Below, one piece after another: positions 1-9,778 of a stretch of DNA of 64,000 bases (positions within the stretch are counted from its first letter, which is position 1; every line of letters starts with the position of its first letter). A program made the translations under genes and the position numbers. The DNA lies in NCBI GenBank assembly GCA_963768565.1, contig CAVYIO010000006.1, positions 1 through 64,000 on the forward strand, read 5' to 3'. The DNA is from JABDKH01 sp963768565 (GTDB taxonomy: Bacteria > Bacteroidota > Rhodothermia > Rhodothermales > JABDKH01). Under the pieces are notes generated by a model. It worked only from the letters and a program-made list of their open reading frames with translations. It was not told the DNA's origin and searched no databases.

Positions 1-2180
1 CGATCGGTCGGTCTATCTGCGGAATTTTGCGGAGTTCGGCGTGCAGACTCTTGAGCTGTTTCGTAGTGAATCCGGTGCCGACTTTTCCGCGGTACAGCAA
101 CTCACCGTCTTCGAAAAATCCGATCTGAAGGGCACCGAAATAGGATTCCCGATCACCCTTTCCGGCCGTAAAGCCAAGGATGACGCAATCGTCAGACTGT
201 CGGACCTTCACCTTGAGCCACGTGCGTGAGCGTCGTCCGGGATAATAGAGGCCGCCGGCTTCTTTCGCGACAATCCCCTCGAGGCCCATCTGCTGTACAG
301 CATTGAACAGGGCATGACCATCATCGAGCGATTCGTTTACCCGGTAGGGTGAGTCGCGACGAACGGAATCCGCCAGCCAGTCGCGTCGTCTCTCGATCGG
401 GTCGTTGACAAGTGTTCGGCCATCGAGGAAAAGACAATCAAACAAGTAGCAGTGTGCGGGGTGCTTCTGCGACGCGCTCTTGATGCTCGATTCGCCCGAG
501 CGGTGCAGTCTGTTAATCACATCCCGGAAACTCGGCCTGCCCTCATCGTCAAGACACACAATCTCTCCATCGAAGACGCCCGAGGAATTTCGAAACGCTT
601 CCTCGGACACGGTCGAGCTCGGGAAACCTGGACGTGATATCTCGATGGTTGCGACTCAGAATTCGGACCTCGCCCTCGTCGATGACAATCATCGCCCGAA
701 TGCCATCCCACTTCAATTCGTATGTGTATTCACCCTCCGGTACCTCCGTCACCCGTTCCGCAAACATGAAGTCCTTCGGGTCTTTGAGCCAGTTGGTTTG
801 CGGGTTGTCGAGCCGCTCCAGCAACCACTGCTTGTTGCTCGTCTCGTACATGCGGTACTCGGCCGTGATCTCCGTGCTGCTCAGCCGAAAGTAGAATCCA
901 TCTTTCTTGACCTTCGTCTTCTCGTACTTGCCGCGCGCATAGATCCACATGGACCCGGCGCCATACTGGCCTTTCGGAATCGCCCCCTCGAAGTTGAGGT
1001 ACTCGAGAGGGTGATCTTCCGTGGCTACGGCGAGTCGCTTCAGCGATGGATACGGAGGCATGCCGCGGGGTACGGCCCACGACTTCAATGTGCCGTCTTC
1101 CTCGAGCCGCAGATCATAGTGCAGATGTGACGCGTGATGCCGGTGGATCACGAAGGCATTACCCTGACCGAGTGCCTCGAGCGGCTCCGGTTCGGGTGTC
1201 TTGCTGAACTTTCGTTTCTTTGCATAGGCCGCCAACTGGTCGGGCGTTTTGTGCTTGCGCGATGCTCCGGTGGACTTTCGCTGCGTGACGGCCTTGTCCG
1301 AATGGAGCCCTGTCGCGTAGGCTCCGATGGCTTCCCACGCGTCGCCCGAAGACAGTACGTGCTCCGGCGCGGTATCGATGTTGAACACGGCCGGAGACTC
1401 CAGTCCGGCGACCTGATCCCACGAGAGTGGCATGGACACGGGTGCCCCCGGGGCGCCGCGCAAGCTGTACGGCGATACGATGGATTGCGCGGGACGATTT
1501 CGATAGATGTCGATGAGCACACGTCCCTTGCGTGACTCCTTCTTGATGTGCAGCGTCGTTTCGGCGCTGTTGGCCCGAACGAAGACTTCCGCGACCTTCT
1601 TTGCGGCTTCAAATGCCTCGCCGAAACTGTACCGGGGCTCGATCGGCGTGACAACATGGAGCCCTTTTCGGCCGGTCGTTTTCACGAACGGGTTGTAGCC
1701 GTAGTTCTGAAGGTGTTCACGCAGACGGCGGGCGAGGTCGACAACCGCACCGAAGTCGTATTCCTCGGGAGGGTCGAGGTCGTAAACGATGTAGTCGGGC
1801 CGATCGTGATGCGGACTTCTTGAATGAAGCTGATGGAGCTCAAGACAAGCCAGGTTGGCGAGCCAGACAAGCGTTGCTTCCTCCGTAGCAACGATGTACT
1901 CCAGTTTCTTTTCGTCACCAAGCGTCGTGAATTCTACCCAGTCCGGTGCCCAGCCGGGTCGGTTCTTCTGGTAGAACGTCTCACCGTCGATGCCGTCCGG
2001 AAACCGTATCAGCGTAAGCGCGCGTCCGCGTATGTGGCGCAGTATGGTCGGGGCGATCGACAGATAGTACTGGACGACCTCCGCTTTCACGAACCCGTCG
2101 GCCGGGAAGAGCACTTTCGTCAGATTCGAAAGTTCGACTTTCCGCTTGCCGACGCTCGCCATCTGAGATGTGCGTGCCAT
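1..2180 (-). CDS. ligD: ATP-dependent DNA ligase LigD (POL-PE-LIG), frameshifted, 3' end beyond window
   Basis: Multifunctional non-homologous end-joining enzyme. The order of domains is primase-like polymerase (residues ~15-290; DLDPPE metal site, TTGRKGLHV, LIDIYRN, PYSLRGAPGAPVS), 3'-phosphoesterase (~330-450; HRHHASHLHYDLRLE), then ATP ligase beginning at YELKWDGIRAM with the nucleophilic Lys. This is the mycobacterial order, not the Pseudomonas PE-LIG-POL order. The open frame stops at 549. Ligase homology (DGEIVCLDDEGRPSF, GLEGIVAKEAGGLYYPGRRS, TWLKVK) continues in the next frame from about 620 down to base 1, so one frameshift lies near 605-625. The C-terminus is outside the window. 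No ku gene is visible here. Family assignment is secure; whether the gene is functional is not. Confidence 0.9.
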
Positions 2181-2331
2181 GGGTGCGCGATCGTGCCCCG
2201 ATCAGTGAAGGAGGTTAGGTGACCAACGGCGTGGGAGGCTCCCACGCGTCGCAGGTGTGACGGGGTCGACCCATCCGTCGTTCCGAGGCTCGGGGCAGAA
2301 ACCCGGCGGACGGGCGGGAACGAAGACCAGA

Positions 2332-2775
2332 TCAGGCCCTGGGATCCTCGACATCATCCAGCCGAAGCACCATGACCGAGCAGTTCGCGAAGAGCGATAC
2401 CTGATGGCTGATGGTCATCCACGACGACGGCGGGTCGCCAGGTTCGATCTGGTGGGACGTGATGACGACAAGGTCGATGTCGTGGTCAATGACATGGTCC
2501 AGGATGGCGCGTACTCGCCTGCCGTACGTCGTCTCGTACCGGAGTTCCGGTCCTCGTCCCGACGCCAGCTTGCCAAGTTGCCGGAGTTTTCGGCGGGCCT
2601 TGGTCGCAAGCTGTTTATAGAAATCCTCGATCTCCTCGAAAGGCAGATCGAGCGTCTCAATGACGTGCAGCAGAGTGATTGTCGTCCCTTTGCCGGCAGC
2701 GAGTCGAAGAGCTTCCTCGACAGCAGCTGCGTTCTTGTCCGAAAGGTCGACGGGTACGAGGATGTTCTTGTACAT
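2332..2775 (-). CDS. Universal stress protein (UspA family)
   Basis: Single-domain UspA protein of 147 residues, the usual length. It begins MYKNILVPVDLSDKNAAAVE and has the Rossmann-like alternation with LLHVIE after strand 2 and DLVVITSH before the nucleotide-binding region. The C-terminal end of the fold reads NCSVMVLRL. The typical GxxGxxxxGS ATP loop is not clear (the region reads SSWMTISHQVSLFA), so ATP binding is doubtful. The internal ATG at 2775 was chosen over an upstream in-frame start because the conserved domain begins exactly there. It lies about 150 bp upstream of ligD in the same orientation. Role in stress survival is inferred from the family only. Confidence 0.88.
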   Translation of the reverse strand: MYKNILVPVDLSDKNAAAVEEALRLAAGKGTTITLLHVIETLDLPFEEIEDFYKQLATKARRKLRQLGKLASGRGPELRYETTYGRRVRAILDHVIDHDIDLVVITSHQIEPGDPPSSWMTISHQVSLFANCSVMVLRLDDVEDPRA

Positions 2776-3178
2776 GGATCCTGTGGCTATGGGCCGTTCG
2801 TCAATATGGGTAGATGCAGGGAATTTGTGCAACGGCTTCCACCCACATGTACTGGCGGGTCATTCCTTACAGCGCTGCTTGCTACCCGATCATGGGTTTT
2901 CAGGTAGAATCTGGGGCTCAGTTTCTGCAAAACTTGTCCACATGGACTTACCAGATCGGAGCCGATCCGCTACATTCTCAACGCAGCACATCGGGGTGCC
3001 TGGCTCAGACCGAAAACCGGGTTTTCTTGCGTTCCTATGAGCAGGGGAGAACTTGATTCGGATTCAGCCTTCCGGCGGCATATGGGCAGTTCTGGGTCGC
3101 ATTCAAATCATTGCGACCACAGCCGACGGTGAATTCGGGTTATTCCCGAGTGTGTAAGATCGACCAGGCACGGACACG
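2776..3178. other. Divergent intergenic region between usp and the TonB receptor
   Basis: No convincing gene in about 400 bp. A short perfect inverted repeat (AAAACC-G-GGTTTT, about 3011-3023) followed by a few T is terminator-like on the plus strand, although no plus-strand gene precedes it. I looked for a cobalamin or TPP riboswitch core ahead of the receptor and did not recognise one. Promoters for both divergent genes presumably lie here. Confidence 0.4.
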
Positions 3179-5327
3179 TTGGCCGTTACAAACAAAAGAA
3201 GCTCCTCATCTCGAGGCCCGTTTCGACGATTTCTCACAGTCGTCCTCGTGGCTTTATGGATGCCCGCGGCCGCTCTCGCTGGCGGCGTGCAGGATACGTT
3301 GTTGGTGAGTGATTCGGTGGATGTTGCGGGCTCACGCCTCGTGCACCTCGCGGACGACGTGGTTTCGAGTGAGCAGTCAGGTGTTCGCGCGTTGCCGATG
3401 GCTGCTTTTTCGTGGCTCCGGCCGGTGCCGGACGCGTTAGAGGAACTGGCCGGAGGGCTCGCTCCACAGTCAGGCCGACTTACCGGTTCTCCGCTTGTTC
3501 GGGGCATGAACGCGAAGCGCGTCGCAGTCACGTTTGACGGAATTCCGCTTGGACATTCGGGTCTTCGGGAAGGGCCCTCTCTGATTCCGCTCGGCGTCAT
3601 TGATCCGTCCTCGGTGGCCAGCATGGTGGTTACGCGCGGGCCGGGTATTGCGAGTCAGTCTGCGGACGGTCTGGCAGGCGTCATAGACATTCGCCCGTCG
3701 ATTGACGCGCCGGTCGGAAGCCCTTTGGCAGGCCGCGGTTCGTCGATTTTGATTAATCAACGGCTCAGCAGCGCAGATCGCGGGTGGTCGGGCGGCGTGT
3801 CAGCGTCCGGAGAGACTGCCGGCGTTCGATACCGAATCGGCGGGGCGGGGAGTCTGCTCGGCGACTTGAGGATGGGGTCGCGCGGAACGTCCGACGCGGT
3901 TGTGCAGCCTAATACATCTCTGCGAGAATCGACGGTCCATGGGCTGTTTGCGTATGACGTACGTCCGCGTTGGGCGCTGCGGGGCGGCGTTCTTGCAAGT
4001 TGGCGACAGGGTCAATCTGTCGTGAATGATCTTCGAGAGCCTTCAGCTTTCCCCAATGCCGGACGCCGTGTCCGTCATCGATCCCAGGCACTTCTCGTTC
4101 GCGTACCTGACCTCTCGCGCAACGGATCTGGGTATCGTTCAGGAGCTGAAGTCGACCATCTGGTACAATGGGCATCGCGAGGCGAGGACGTTCCGAAGAA
4201 TCGGCTGGGAACGCACTGTCTTTGATGACGATCGACTTTCGGCAACGGGTCTGCGCATCGCGGCGACGATGTTGCCATTTCGCAATCATACGTTGTCGGT
4301 CAATGCGGATGCGCAGGCGGAAGGAGTGGACTCGAAGCGTTGGGAAGTACGCGACGATAACTCGATATGGTGGCAGCGGGGTCGTTTTCCGGTGGGAACG
4401 AGATCGCGGCTGCTTGCCCTTACTCTGTCCGATTCGTGGGATCTCGCAGAGTCTCTGACATGGACGGGTGACGTGCGATTCACGGCGAGGAAGATCCATG
4501 CGGCGTACGGTCCTTCTGTGTTCGGTCTTTCCGGTCTGGTAGGCCTGGTAGATCGCTGGTACTCAGGGTTTTCGTGGGACACCGGCCTGACGAAGCGTTT
4601 TGAATCTGGATGGAGCCTTTCGGGTTCGGTGTCGAGTGGCTTTCGAGCTCCGGGGTTGGACGATGTGGTGGCGAATGCATCCTGGCGGGACGGCAGGGAC
4701 ATACCCAATCCCGATCTCGGGCCGGAGAGGGCGACCCAGGTTGAAGTCGGCGCGCGGTACGCAACCGGGCGCAATATTTTTGGTGGGGCCGTCTTTCATA
4801 CGAGATATCGTGATCTGATACGGCGCGATTGGTTCGAGCCGGGTCCCGATGGTGTGGTGGCAACGGATGAAGATCTGTACCAGTTCACGAACCTGGAGTC
4901 GGCGACCGTCAGAGGGGGAGAGGTCGATCTATCCACCGGGTTCTCCGCGCCATGGGACGTTGACGTGGTCGTGTCCGGACGCGTCGTGATGCACTGGTGG
5001 GATTCGGCAGAGACCGGCGTGCCGCGGTATCTGCCGCCGGTTGTGGCCCGGATAGGCTCGAGATTCAGTCGAGGATCGTTGTGGATTGAGCCTTACGCAG
5101 GGTTGTCGTCACGGACTTCGGCTGTGGAGTACACGTTTGCAGGCGTCGTGTCGGATGCATCTTCAGGATGGGTGACCCTGAATGTGCGTGGTGGTGCGCG
5201 TGCCGCCGATCGGCTGGCGTTTGCGGCAGCCATCGAGAACATCGGGGATGTACGCTATCTCGAGCACGGCTCGTACATCCAGTCGCCCGGTCGGAATCTG
5301 GTTCTGAGCATCTCGTACGGATTCTAG
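3179..5327 (+). CDS. TonB-dependent outer-membrane receptor, frameshifted
   Basis: Outer-membrane beta-barrel receptor with an N-terminal plug. A TTG start gives a signal peptide (FLTVVLVALWMPAAALAGG). The plug region at ~60-170 includes RGMNAKRVAVTFDGIPLG and VDPSSVASMVVTRGPG-like segments. Barrel hallmarks are SSGFRAPGLDDVVANASW, NPDLGPERATQVEVGARY and a terminal ISYGF ending in Phe, the usual beta-signal. The reading frame changes once, between about 4055 and 4085 (plus one base), splitting it into 348- and 433-codon frames; together they give ~715 residues, normal for the family. The substrate (siderophore, cobalamin, metal or sugar) cannot be told. No TonB box or carboxypeptidase-like N-terminal extension was recognised. 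Confidence 0.85.
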
Positions 5328-5700
5328 GTCGCGCGGTGAGGCCTCCCGGCGGAGGTCGATCAGATTTCCATAAGCGGTTGGCTTGCATAGGATTGCACGG
5401 CCGACGCACTTGTCTTGATGCGTAGTTGCCGGAAGGTGCTATCTCCGCGGGCCGCGAATCACGACTGGGTCCGCGCCGATTCCAGCCATCGACCCGTCCT
5501 TGCGAGCGACTGCCCGGGGCTGGCGATTCGATACCATCTGCCGGTCATTGCGGGCGCCCGAAGGGTGCGCGGCGATTCCACTCGTCGTTGCGAGTACCCG
5601 AAGGATGCGCGGCAATCTGAGGCGTCACGGTCTAGGTCCACGACTCGGATCGCCATCGACCCGTCATTGTGAGTGCCTGAGTGAGCGCGGCGATTCCACC

Positions 5701-6030
5701 CGTCGTTGCGAGCACCCGAAGGGTGCGCGGCAATCTGAGACATCACGGTCTAGATCCGCGACTCGGATCGCCATCGACCGGTGGCCTGATGGAGAAGATC
5801 GTTGGAGCCCGACCGATCTTCGGAGCCTGTCGAAGAAACTCTGTTGACCGTCTGCATCAACACAGCACAGGCCCCTCGACGGGCTCGGGGTGACGATAGG
5901 ACGTGGCCTCATCGCGCCGACAGGGCTAACTGTGTGATCGATCCCGCATACCTACTCATCATTCCGAGCGCCCGCGGGGAGCGCGGCGATTCCACCCGTC
6001 ATTGCGAGCGCCCGAAGGGTGCGCGGCGAT
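5701..6030. repeat. Tandem duplication, copy 1 (unit offset 345 bp)
   Basis: First copy of a long direct repeat. The core from AAGATCGTTGGAGCCCGACC through CCTCGACGGGCTCGGGGTGA to CATCGCGCCGA is essentially identical in both copies, which start 345 bp apart (5795 and 6140). Copy 1 carries about 10 extra bases (CTAACTGTGTG) near 5926. It begins and ends with REP-like palindromes, so recombination between palindromes is a plausible origin. Confidence 0.85.
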
Positions 6031-6045
6031 TGGATGCCACGTAAT

Positions 6046-6366
6046 CGTCATTGCGAGCACCCGAAGGGTGCGCGGCAATCTGAGGCGTCACGGTCTAGGT
6101 CCACGATTCGGATCGCCATCGGCCGGTGGCTTGATGGAGAAGATCGTTGGAGCCCGACCGATCTTCGGAGCCTGTCGAAGAAACTCTGTTGACCGTCTGC
6201 ATCAACACAGCACAGGCCCCTCGACGGGCTCGGGGTGACGATAGGACGTGGCCTCATCGCGCCGAAAGGGATCGATCCCGCATACCTACTCGTCATTACG
6301 AGCGCCCGCGGGGAGCGCGGCGATTCCACCCGTCGTTGCGAGCACCCGAAGGGTGCGCGGCAATCC
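6046..6366. repeat. Tandem duplication, copy 2
   Basis: Second copy of the 345-bp unit, flanked by the same palindromes. Differences from copy 1 are scattered single substitutions in the outer parts and near-identity in the central 110 bp, suggesting a fairly recent duplication or gene conversion. Confidence 0.85.
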
Positions 6367-6639
6367 GAGACGCCACGGTCTATCTCCAGGCGACGTTCCG
6401 GCGCCGTGCTGATGTCCGAATTCAACACCGTGGACGGATTGCACAGTTCTGTTCGCAACTTTTCCAACCTGGGAGGTGCCGACCGGTACTTCATCCAGAG
6501 AGCCATCGCCTACTGTTCACAGTGATCTACATTTCTCGGCAGATGGCTCCCGAGTCAGGAATGTCAAAGTGATGTGTGGCTTCCTGGGAGGCGGGACAGA
6601 GCAGTCTGTTCCGCCTCTTACGTTTTGCCCAAACGAGAA

Positions 6640-6666
6640 CCGCCGGCACCCAGGGGGCGCCGGCGG
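6640..6666 (-). terminator. Probable intrinsic terminator of the pseudopilin operon
   Basis: An 11-bp stem with one mismatch (CCGCCGGCACC / GGCGCCGGCGG, 5-nt loop) lies 30 bp past the stop of the last pseudopilin gene. On the minus strand it is followed by a T-rich tail (TTCTCGTTT). Position and orientation fit termination of the minus-strand operon. Confidence 0.55.
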
Positions 6667-6696
6667 ACTCAATCGACAGTCTATCAACTCGAGACG

Positions 6697-8407
6697 TCAG
6701 TCCATCGTCGCGACCGTTGTCGTCGGAGTCTCTTCCGGCGTCACGAGCACATCCCGCTGGGATGCCACGACCACTCTGGTCGACTGCTCGATCGCCGCTA
6801 TCTTCCGTCCGACTTTCGCGATTGCCTCGCCCGAGTACCGGATCTGTGCAGACCCACTCATGGAGAATGCCAGTTCGCTACTGGCGCCGCCACCGAAGCC
6901 ACATCCCGCATCGCTGCGGAGCATGGAGACCAACACTACAAGGTCCTGGAAGTCGTACGCTGCACTGGTGCTGTTACTCGTTCCCAGTTCGAACAGGTAG
7001 ATCGACTGATTCTGTTCGAGCGATATGCGATTGCTCAAGGGGTCGATGAACTGGCCTACAAAACTCTGCGACGGAACCCTGATCGAGGTAGCCGTCGATG
7101 TCCGGCACCGGATCGCCGTCCCGCAGCACCTTGAGTTGAGTGCCACTGGCCTGCGAATCCTGCTCCATGTGCTTGGTCCAGTCCTCGTTGACCGTGCCGT
7201 CACCGCTGGTACGGGTCCATGACGTTCCACTCACGGTGATGTCAGTTCCGCCAGGAATCGGATCGGCAGGCTCGTACGTGAAGGTTCCGTCTCGATTGAC
7301 GTTTCCGGACAGCGCCTGCGTGTAGGTGCCCCACGGATCGTTTGTTGTGCCACCCGTATGCACCCGGGACGTGACCGGCATATCATATGAACCTCCTGAG
7401 CTGATGGCCGCACCCAGGACTTCGGTCTTCAGCAGGAAGGGTACGGTTGGTACCGTGCTCACGCCGTCGATCGTGAATGGAACGTCCTTGCATGTCGAGG
7501 CAGAGAATCCGCCCGGAGCATCGAAGACCGCCATTCCGCCATAGATCACGGAGGTGCCGTTCATTTCAACAGCGCGGTCGGCAGCCACAGAGCGTCTTAC
7601 GAGCACGAGGCCCTCCCACGAGAAGTCGTTTCCTACGATGAAGTCTCCATCCTGCACGACGAGAACGCCACGACCGGTGAACGGACCGCTCGGCTGGAAA
7701 TCACCGACGACGGTTACCACGGCCGGGTCGTTGATAGTGCCGAACGTGCCGAAGTACGGGGCCGTCGGTACAACTTTGTCTGAGCGACTCATCGCCTGAA
7801 CGAAGATTGTCTCGTACGTGGACGGGTCAACGCCGTGTGAGACGCTGCCGTCACCACCTTCACCGTTGATGCTGGAGGCCGTAATCGTGCCCTCAATCTC
7901 GAAGCGAGATGCGGGTGTGTCCGTCATGATACCCTTCACCGAGCGCAGGTATCCGGATCCCGTCTTGACGCTGGGCATTCGCGCATCCATGCCCGAGATC
8001 AGGTAGGTGCCGCTTGAATCCACATCCAGGCCTTCGCCGGTCAGCACGAGAGCCGCATCGATCGGGCTCTCGAAGATCACGTTCGACTGGATCTCGTGAC
8101 GCATCTGCCCCACGGTGCCCTTCGATGTCAGAGCCAGATCCCCGTAGTAGTTCTCTGAGATCGCGACATCGTACGTTCCACCCGAAACCGGCCGGTCGCC
8201 AAATGAGCGATCCACATCCATCAACTCAAGCTTGATGGCGCTGAGGCCGCGATCCAGCCCGGACAGGGCGATGTCACGTGCCACCACCTGCCGTTCGTAG
8301 CGGTGCTGCTCATCGTTCATTTCGAACTGCGAGCGTACTCCGATGTATGCGACGCTGGCGGCTCCAAGCACACCGGCCATCACAACAAGTAATATTCCTC
8401 GTCCCAT
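6697..8407 (-). CDS. PilX-like membrane-anchored pseudopilus/assembly protein, frameshifted
   Basis: Third gene of the operon. It starts MGRGILLVVMAGVLGAASVA, a single N-terminal membrane helix, followed by an extended Gln/Arg-rich helix (HRYERQVVARDIALSGLDRG) as in PilX/pseudopilin proteins. A large beta-rich region follows (LVVQDGDFIVGNDFSWEGLV, NGTSVIYGGMAVFDAPGG), resembling the right-handed beta segments of PilX-type minor pilins. The frame breaks once near 7070. The remaining ~125 residues (SQSFVGQFIDPLSNRISLEQ, SIYLFELG, CGFGGGASSELAFSMSGSAQ) continue in the next frame to 6697. No canonical prepilin peptidase site is seen. Function is inferred from architecture and neighbours. Confidence 0.6.
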
Positions 8408-8456
8408 TTTCTCTTTTCCGTCTAGTGATAAACTGTCGAATTAAACTGTCGTGGCT

Positions 8457-9098
8457 CTAGCTCTGGAAGGTCTGCATTGCAAGTCCCTTCGGGCTTAGCG
8501 TGATTCCCCATCTGAGTTTGTTCAGGTACAGGCCGCGGTCGCTGCCGTCTCCATCAATCATCCTCTGGCTCACTACCGCGTTCTCGAATCTCACACGCAA
8601 TCTGCGCGCGTCCACCCGGTTGATCACACCGTTGTTGCCGCTGTCGAGGAGGTCAATCCGGAAATCAGAAAGTGTCGACATGCTCGCGCCAGCTGGCTTC
8701 CACGTGCCTGCAATGAGTTCGTACCGATCCATGCGATACAGCTGTGTGTCTTCGTCGTCGATTCGTGTGACGATCGTCGGCTCAAGCAGGTATCGAACCC
8801 GCGTGCGATTGCCTGTCTTGTCGGAGCCCCAGAATTCAAGAGAGTCCGTCAGCACCCTGGTGCCGCTCGTTACATTGGAATGACTCAGGATTCCCGCGTC
8901 TCCAGGTACCGAGAGGTAGCCTGCGTTCGAGAGGTCGCGCTCAAGCACCTCGGCGAAATTCAGAGTATGCTTCTTCGCGCCGTACATGATGGTGCTTTCC
9001 ACCGTGTTGCTCTGGATGCGGGTCTGGATCGTAAACAGCATCAGAATGACGACGCCGCCTACTACCGTTGCCGAGAGTCTGTCGAAAATGAGGTACAT
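8457..9098 (-). CDS. PilW/GspJ-like pseudopilin-type membrane protein
   Basis: Second gene of the operon, 213 residues. The N-terminal hydrophobic segment (LSATVVGGVVILMLFTIQTR) is followed by FAEVLERDLSNAGYLSVPGD, which matches the helix-then-sheet pattern of PilW/GspJ minor pseudopilins. The rest is beta-rich (RVRYLLEPTIVTRIDDEDTQ, LRVRFENAVVSQR). The prepilin GFxxxE cleavage motif is absent. It lies 37 bp downstream of its upstream partner and 49 bp before the PilX-like gene, so cotranscription is likely. The specific role is unknown; assignment rests on architecture, not on a recognised signature. Confidence 0.55.
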   Translation of the reverse strand: MYLIFDRLSATVVGGVVILMLFTIQTRIQSNTVESTIMYGAKKHTLNFAEVLERDLSNAGYLSVPGDAGILSHSNVTSGTRVLTDSLEFWGSDKTGNRTRVRYLLEPTIVTRIDDEDTQLYRMDRYELIAGTWKPAGASMSTLSDFRIDLLDSGNNGVINRVDARRLRVRFENAVVSQRMIDGDGSDRGLYLNKLRWGITLSPKGLAMQTFQS

Positions 9099-9135
9099 GT
9101 GTGTTCGGGCTACTTGTTAGCTGAGATGTGCTGTT

Positions 9136-9654
9136 CTACCACTGCGGCGAAAACTGACGCTTGAGGCGGAGGGGATGATTGAGAATCGGTATACCCTTCA
9201 CGGAAGTGGAATTGGACACGTGGATCGTCACTTCCTTCACCCAGGTCGGGCTCGCCGAGACGTTGCCCGCGTCGTCGACGTATTGAACTTCAATAGACAC
9301 ATCGAAGTCCATCTCCTTTCCCGGCTCGACCTCGAAGGGTCGGCTGAATGAGGGGATCGCATGGAAGTCGTCGATGTCATTGCAGTTCTCGAACACGACG
9401 CACGATCCGAAGGCGGACTGGCTCGTGAGGAGATCGGTATTCCGGTTGTAGCGGTCGACCGTGTTGTCGGCGGTCCGGGCGTCGAACGGCTTGGATGCCA
9501 CGTAATTCATCACGTCGGAAGCGACGGCGTTGGCCATTACTTCCATCTCGCTGTTGATGGCCGTCTGTTGAGACCGGATCGTAGCCCGGTGATAGTTCAA
9601 CGAGAACGTCATCACAGCCATGATTGCGAGAAAAGCGCCGAGAGTTTGCGGCAT
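9136..9654 (-). CDS. Pseudopilin-like membrane protein, first gene of operon
   Basis: 172 residues. The N-terminus (LGAFLAIMAVMTFSLNYHRA) is one membrane helix, followed by an amphipathic helix (QQTAINSEMEVMANAVASDV) typical of pilin-like alpha1. A short beta domain follows, with a Cys pair (FGSCVVFENCND) that could form a disulphide, and it ends LKRQFSPQW. No GFTLxE prepilin signal is present. It heads a three-gene minus-strand operon and has an inverted repeat 17 bp upstream of its start. Together the three look like minor pilin/pseudopilin components anchored in the inner membrane, but no secretin, ATPase or peptidase gene is in the window. Confidence 0.55.
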   Translation of the reverse strand: MPQTLGAFLAIMAVMTFSLNYHRATIRSQQTAINSEMEVMANAVASDVMNYVASKPFDARTADNTVDRYNRNTDLLTSQSAFGSCVVFENCNDIDDFHAIPSFSRPFEVEPGKEMDFDVSIEVQYVDDAGNVSASPTWVKEVTIHVSNSTSVKGIPILNHPLRLKRQFSPQW

Positions 9655-9670
9655 CGGAAAGCCTGTTTGA

Positions 9671-9694
9671 GTCGATTGATTTGATTTGATCGAC
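9671..9694. promoter_or_regulatory. Inverted repeat upstream of pseudopilin operon (candidate operator)
   Basis: GTCGAT and ATCGAC arms flank a 12-bp AT-rich centre made of TGATT/TGATTT repeats. It begins 17 bp upstream of the ATG at 9654. Its symmetry and position near the expected promoter/5'UTR fit an operator, but no experimental motif is known to me. Confidence 0.4.
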
Positions 9695-9721
9695 AGATTA
9701 CAAGCGCTGTGCCACGCAGGC

Positions 9722-9778
9722 GTGCTTTCGCGGTCGGATGTGATTCGTATCCGAAAGCACCGTTTTTGGGCCGTTTTT
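9722..9778 (+). promoter_or_regulatory. Long hairpin followed by two T-tracts between divergent genes
   Basis: Perfect 9-bp inverted repeat GTGCTTTCG / CGAAAGCAC (9722-9730 and 9752-9760, 21-nt loop) is followed by CGTTTTTGGGCCGTTTTT. On the plus strand this has the form of an intrinsic terminator or attenuator, yet it sits between divergent genes with no plus gene ahead. It could be an attenuator in the leader of the gene at 9965 or the end of a small transcript. Confidence 0.4.

Larger units (their letters stand above)
5490..6370. repeat. Block of REP-like palindromic repeats (about nine copies)
   Basis: Non-coding stretch holding ~36-bp elements of the form CRTTGCGAGCRCCCGAAGGG followed by TGCGCGGCRATYY. 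Each folds into a hairpin: ATTGC pairs with GCAAT, and GCACCC pairs with GGGTGC around a GAA loop. Copies are seen near 5546, 5584, 5701, 5957, 5998, 6046, 6291 and 6331, with degenerate ones near 5494 and 5663. Spacers share GGTCTAGRTCC and CGGATCGCCATCG segments. Similar short palindromic families occur between genes in many bacteria. Translations of this block (for example APEGCAAI) are spurious ORFs. The block lies downstream of the receptor and separates it from the converging pseudopilin operon. Confidence 0.85.

Noticed and set aside
480..1130. Long plus-strand ORFs opposite ligD
   Set aside because: They are the antisense of ligD codons with no homology; ligD homology is unambiguous on the minus strand.
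2207..2260. A strong AAGGAGG Shine-Dalgarno-like site on the plus strand followed by a 13-codon GTG ORF
   Set aside because: Too short and lies between two minus-strand genes; no terminator or conserved peptide supports it.
3011..3025. Terminator-like AAAACC/GGTTTT hairpin upstream of the TonB receptor as a riboswitch expression platform
   Set aside because: No riboswitch aptamer core could be recognised before it; only a simple inverted repeat remains.
5415..6572. Many overlapping ORFs with repeated APEGCAAI/RGDDR-type peptides
   Set aside because: They are translations of the palindromic repeat block in several frames, with no start signals or protein-like composition.
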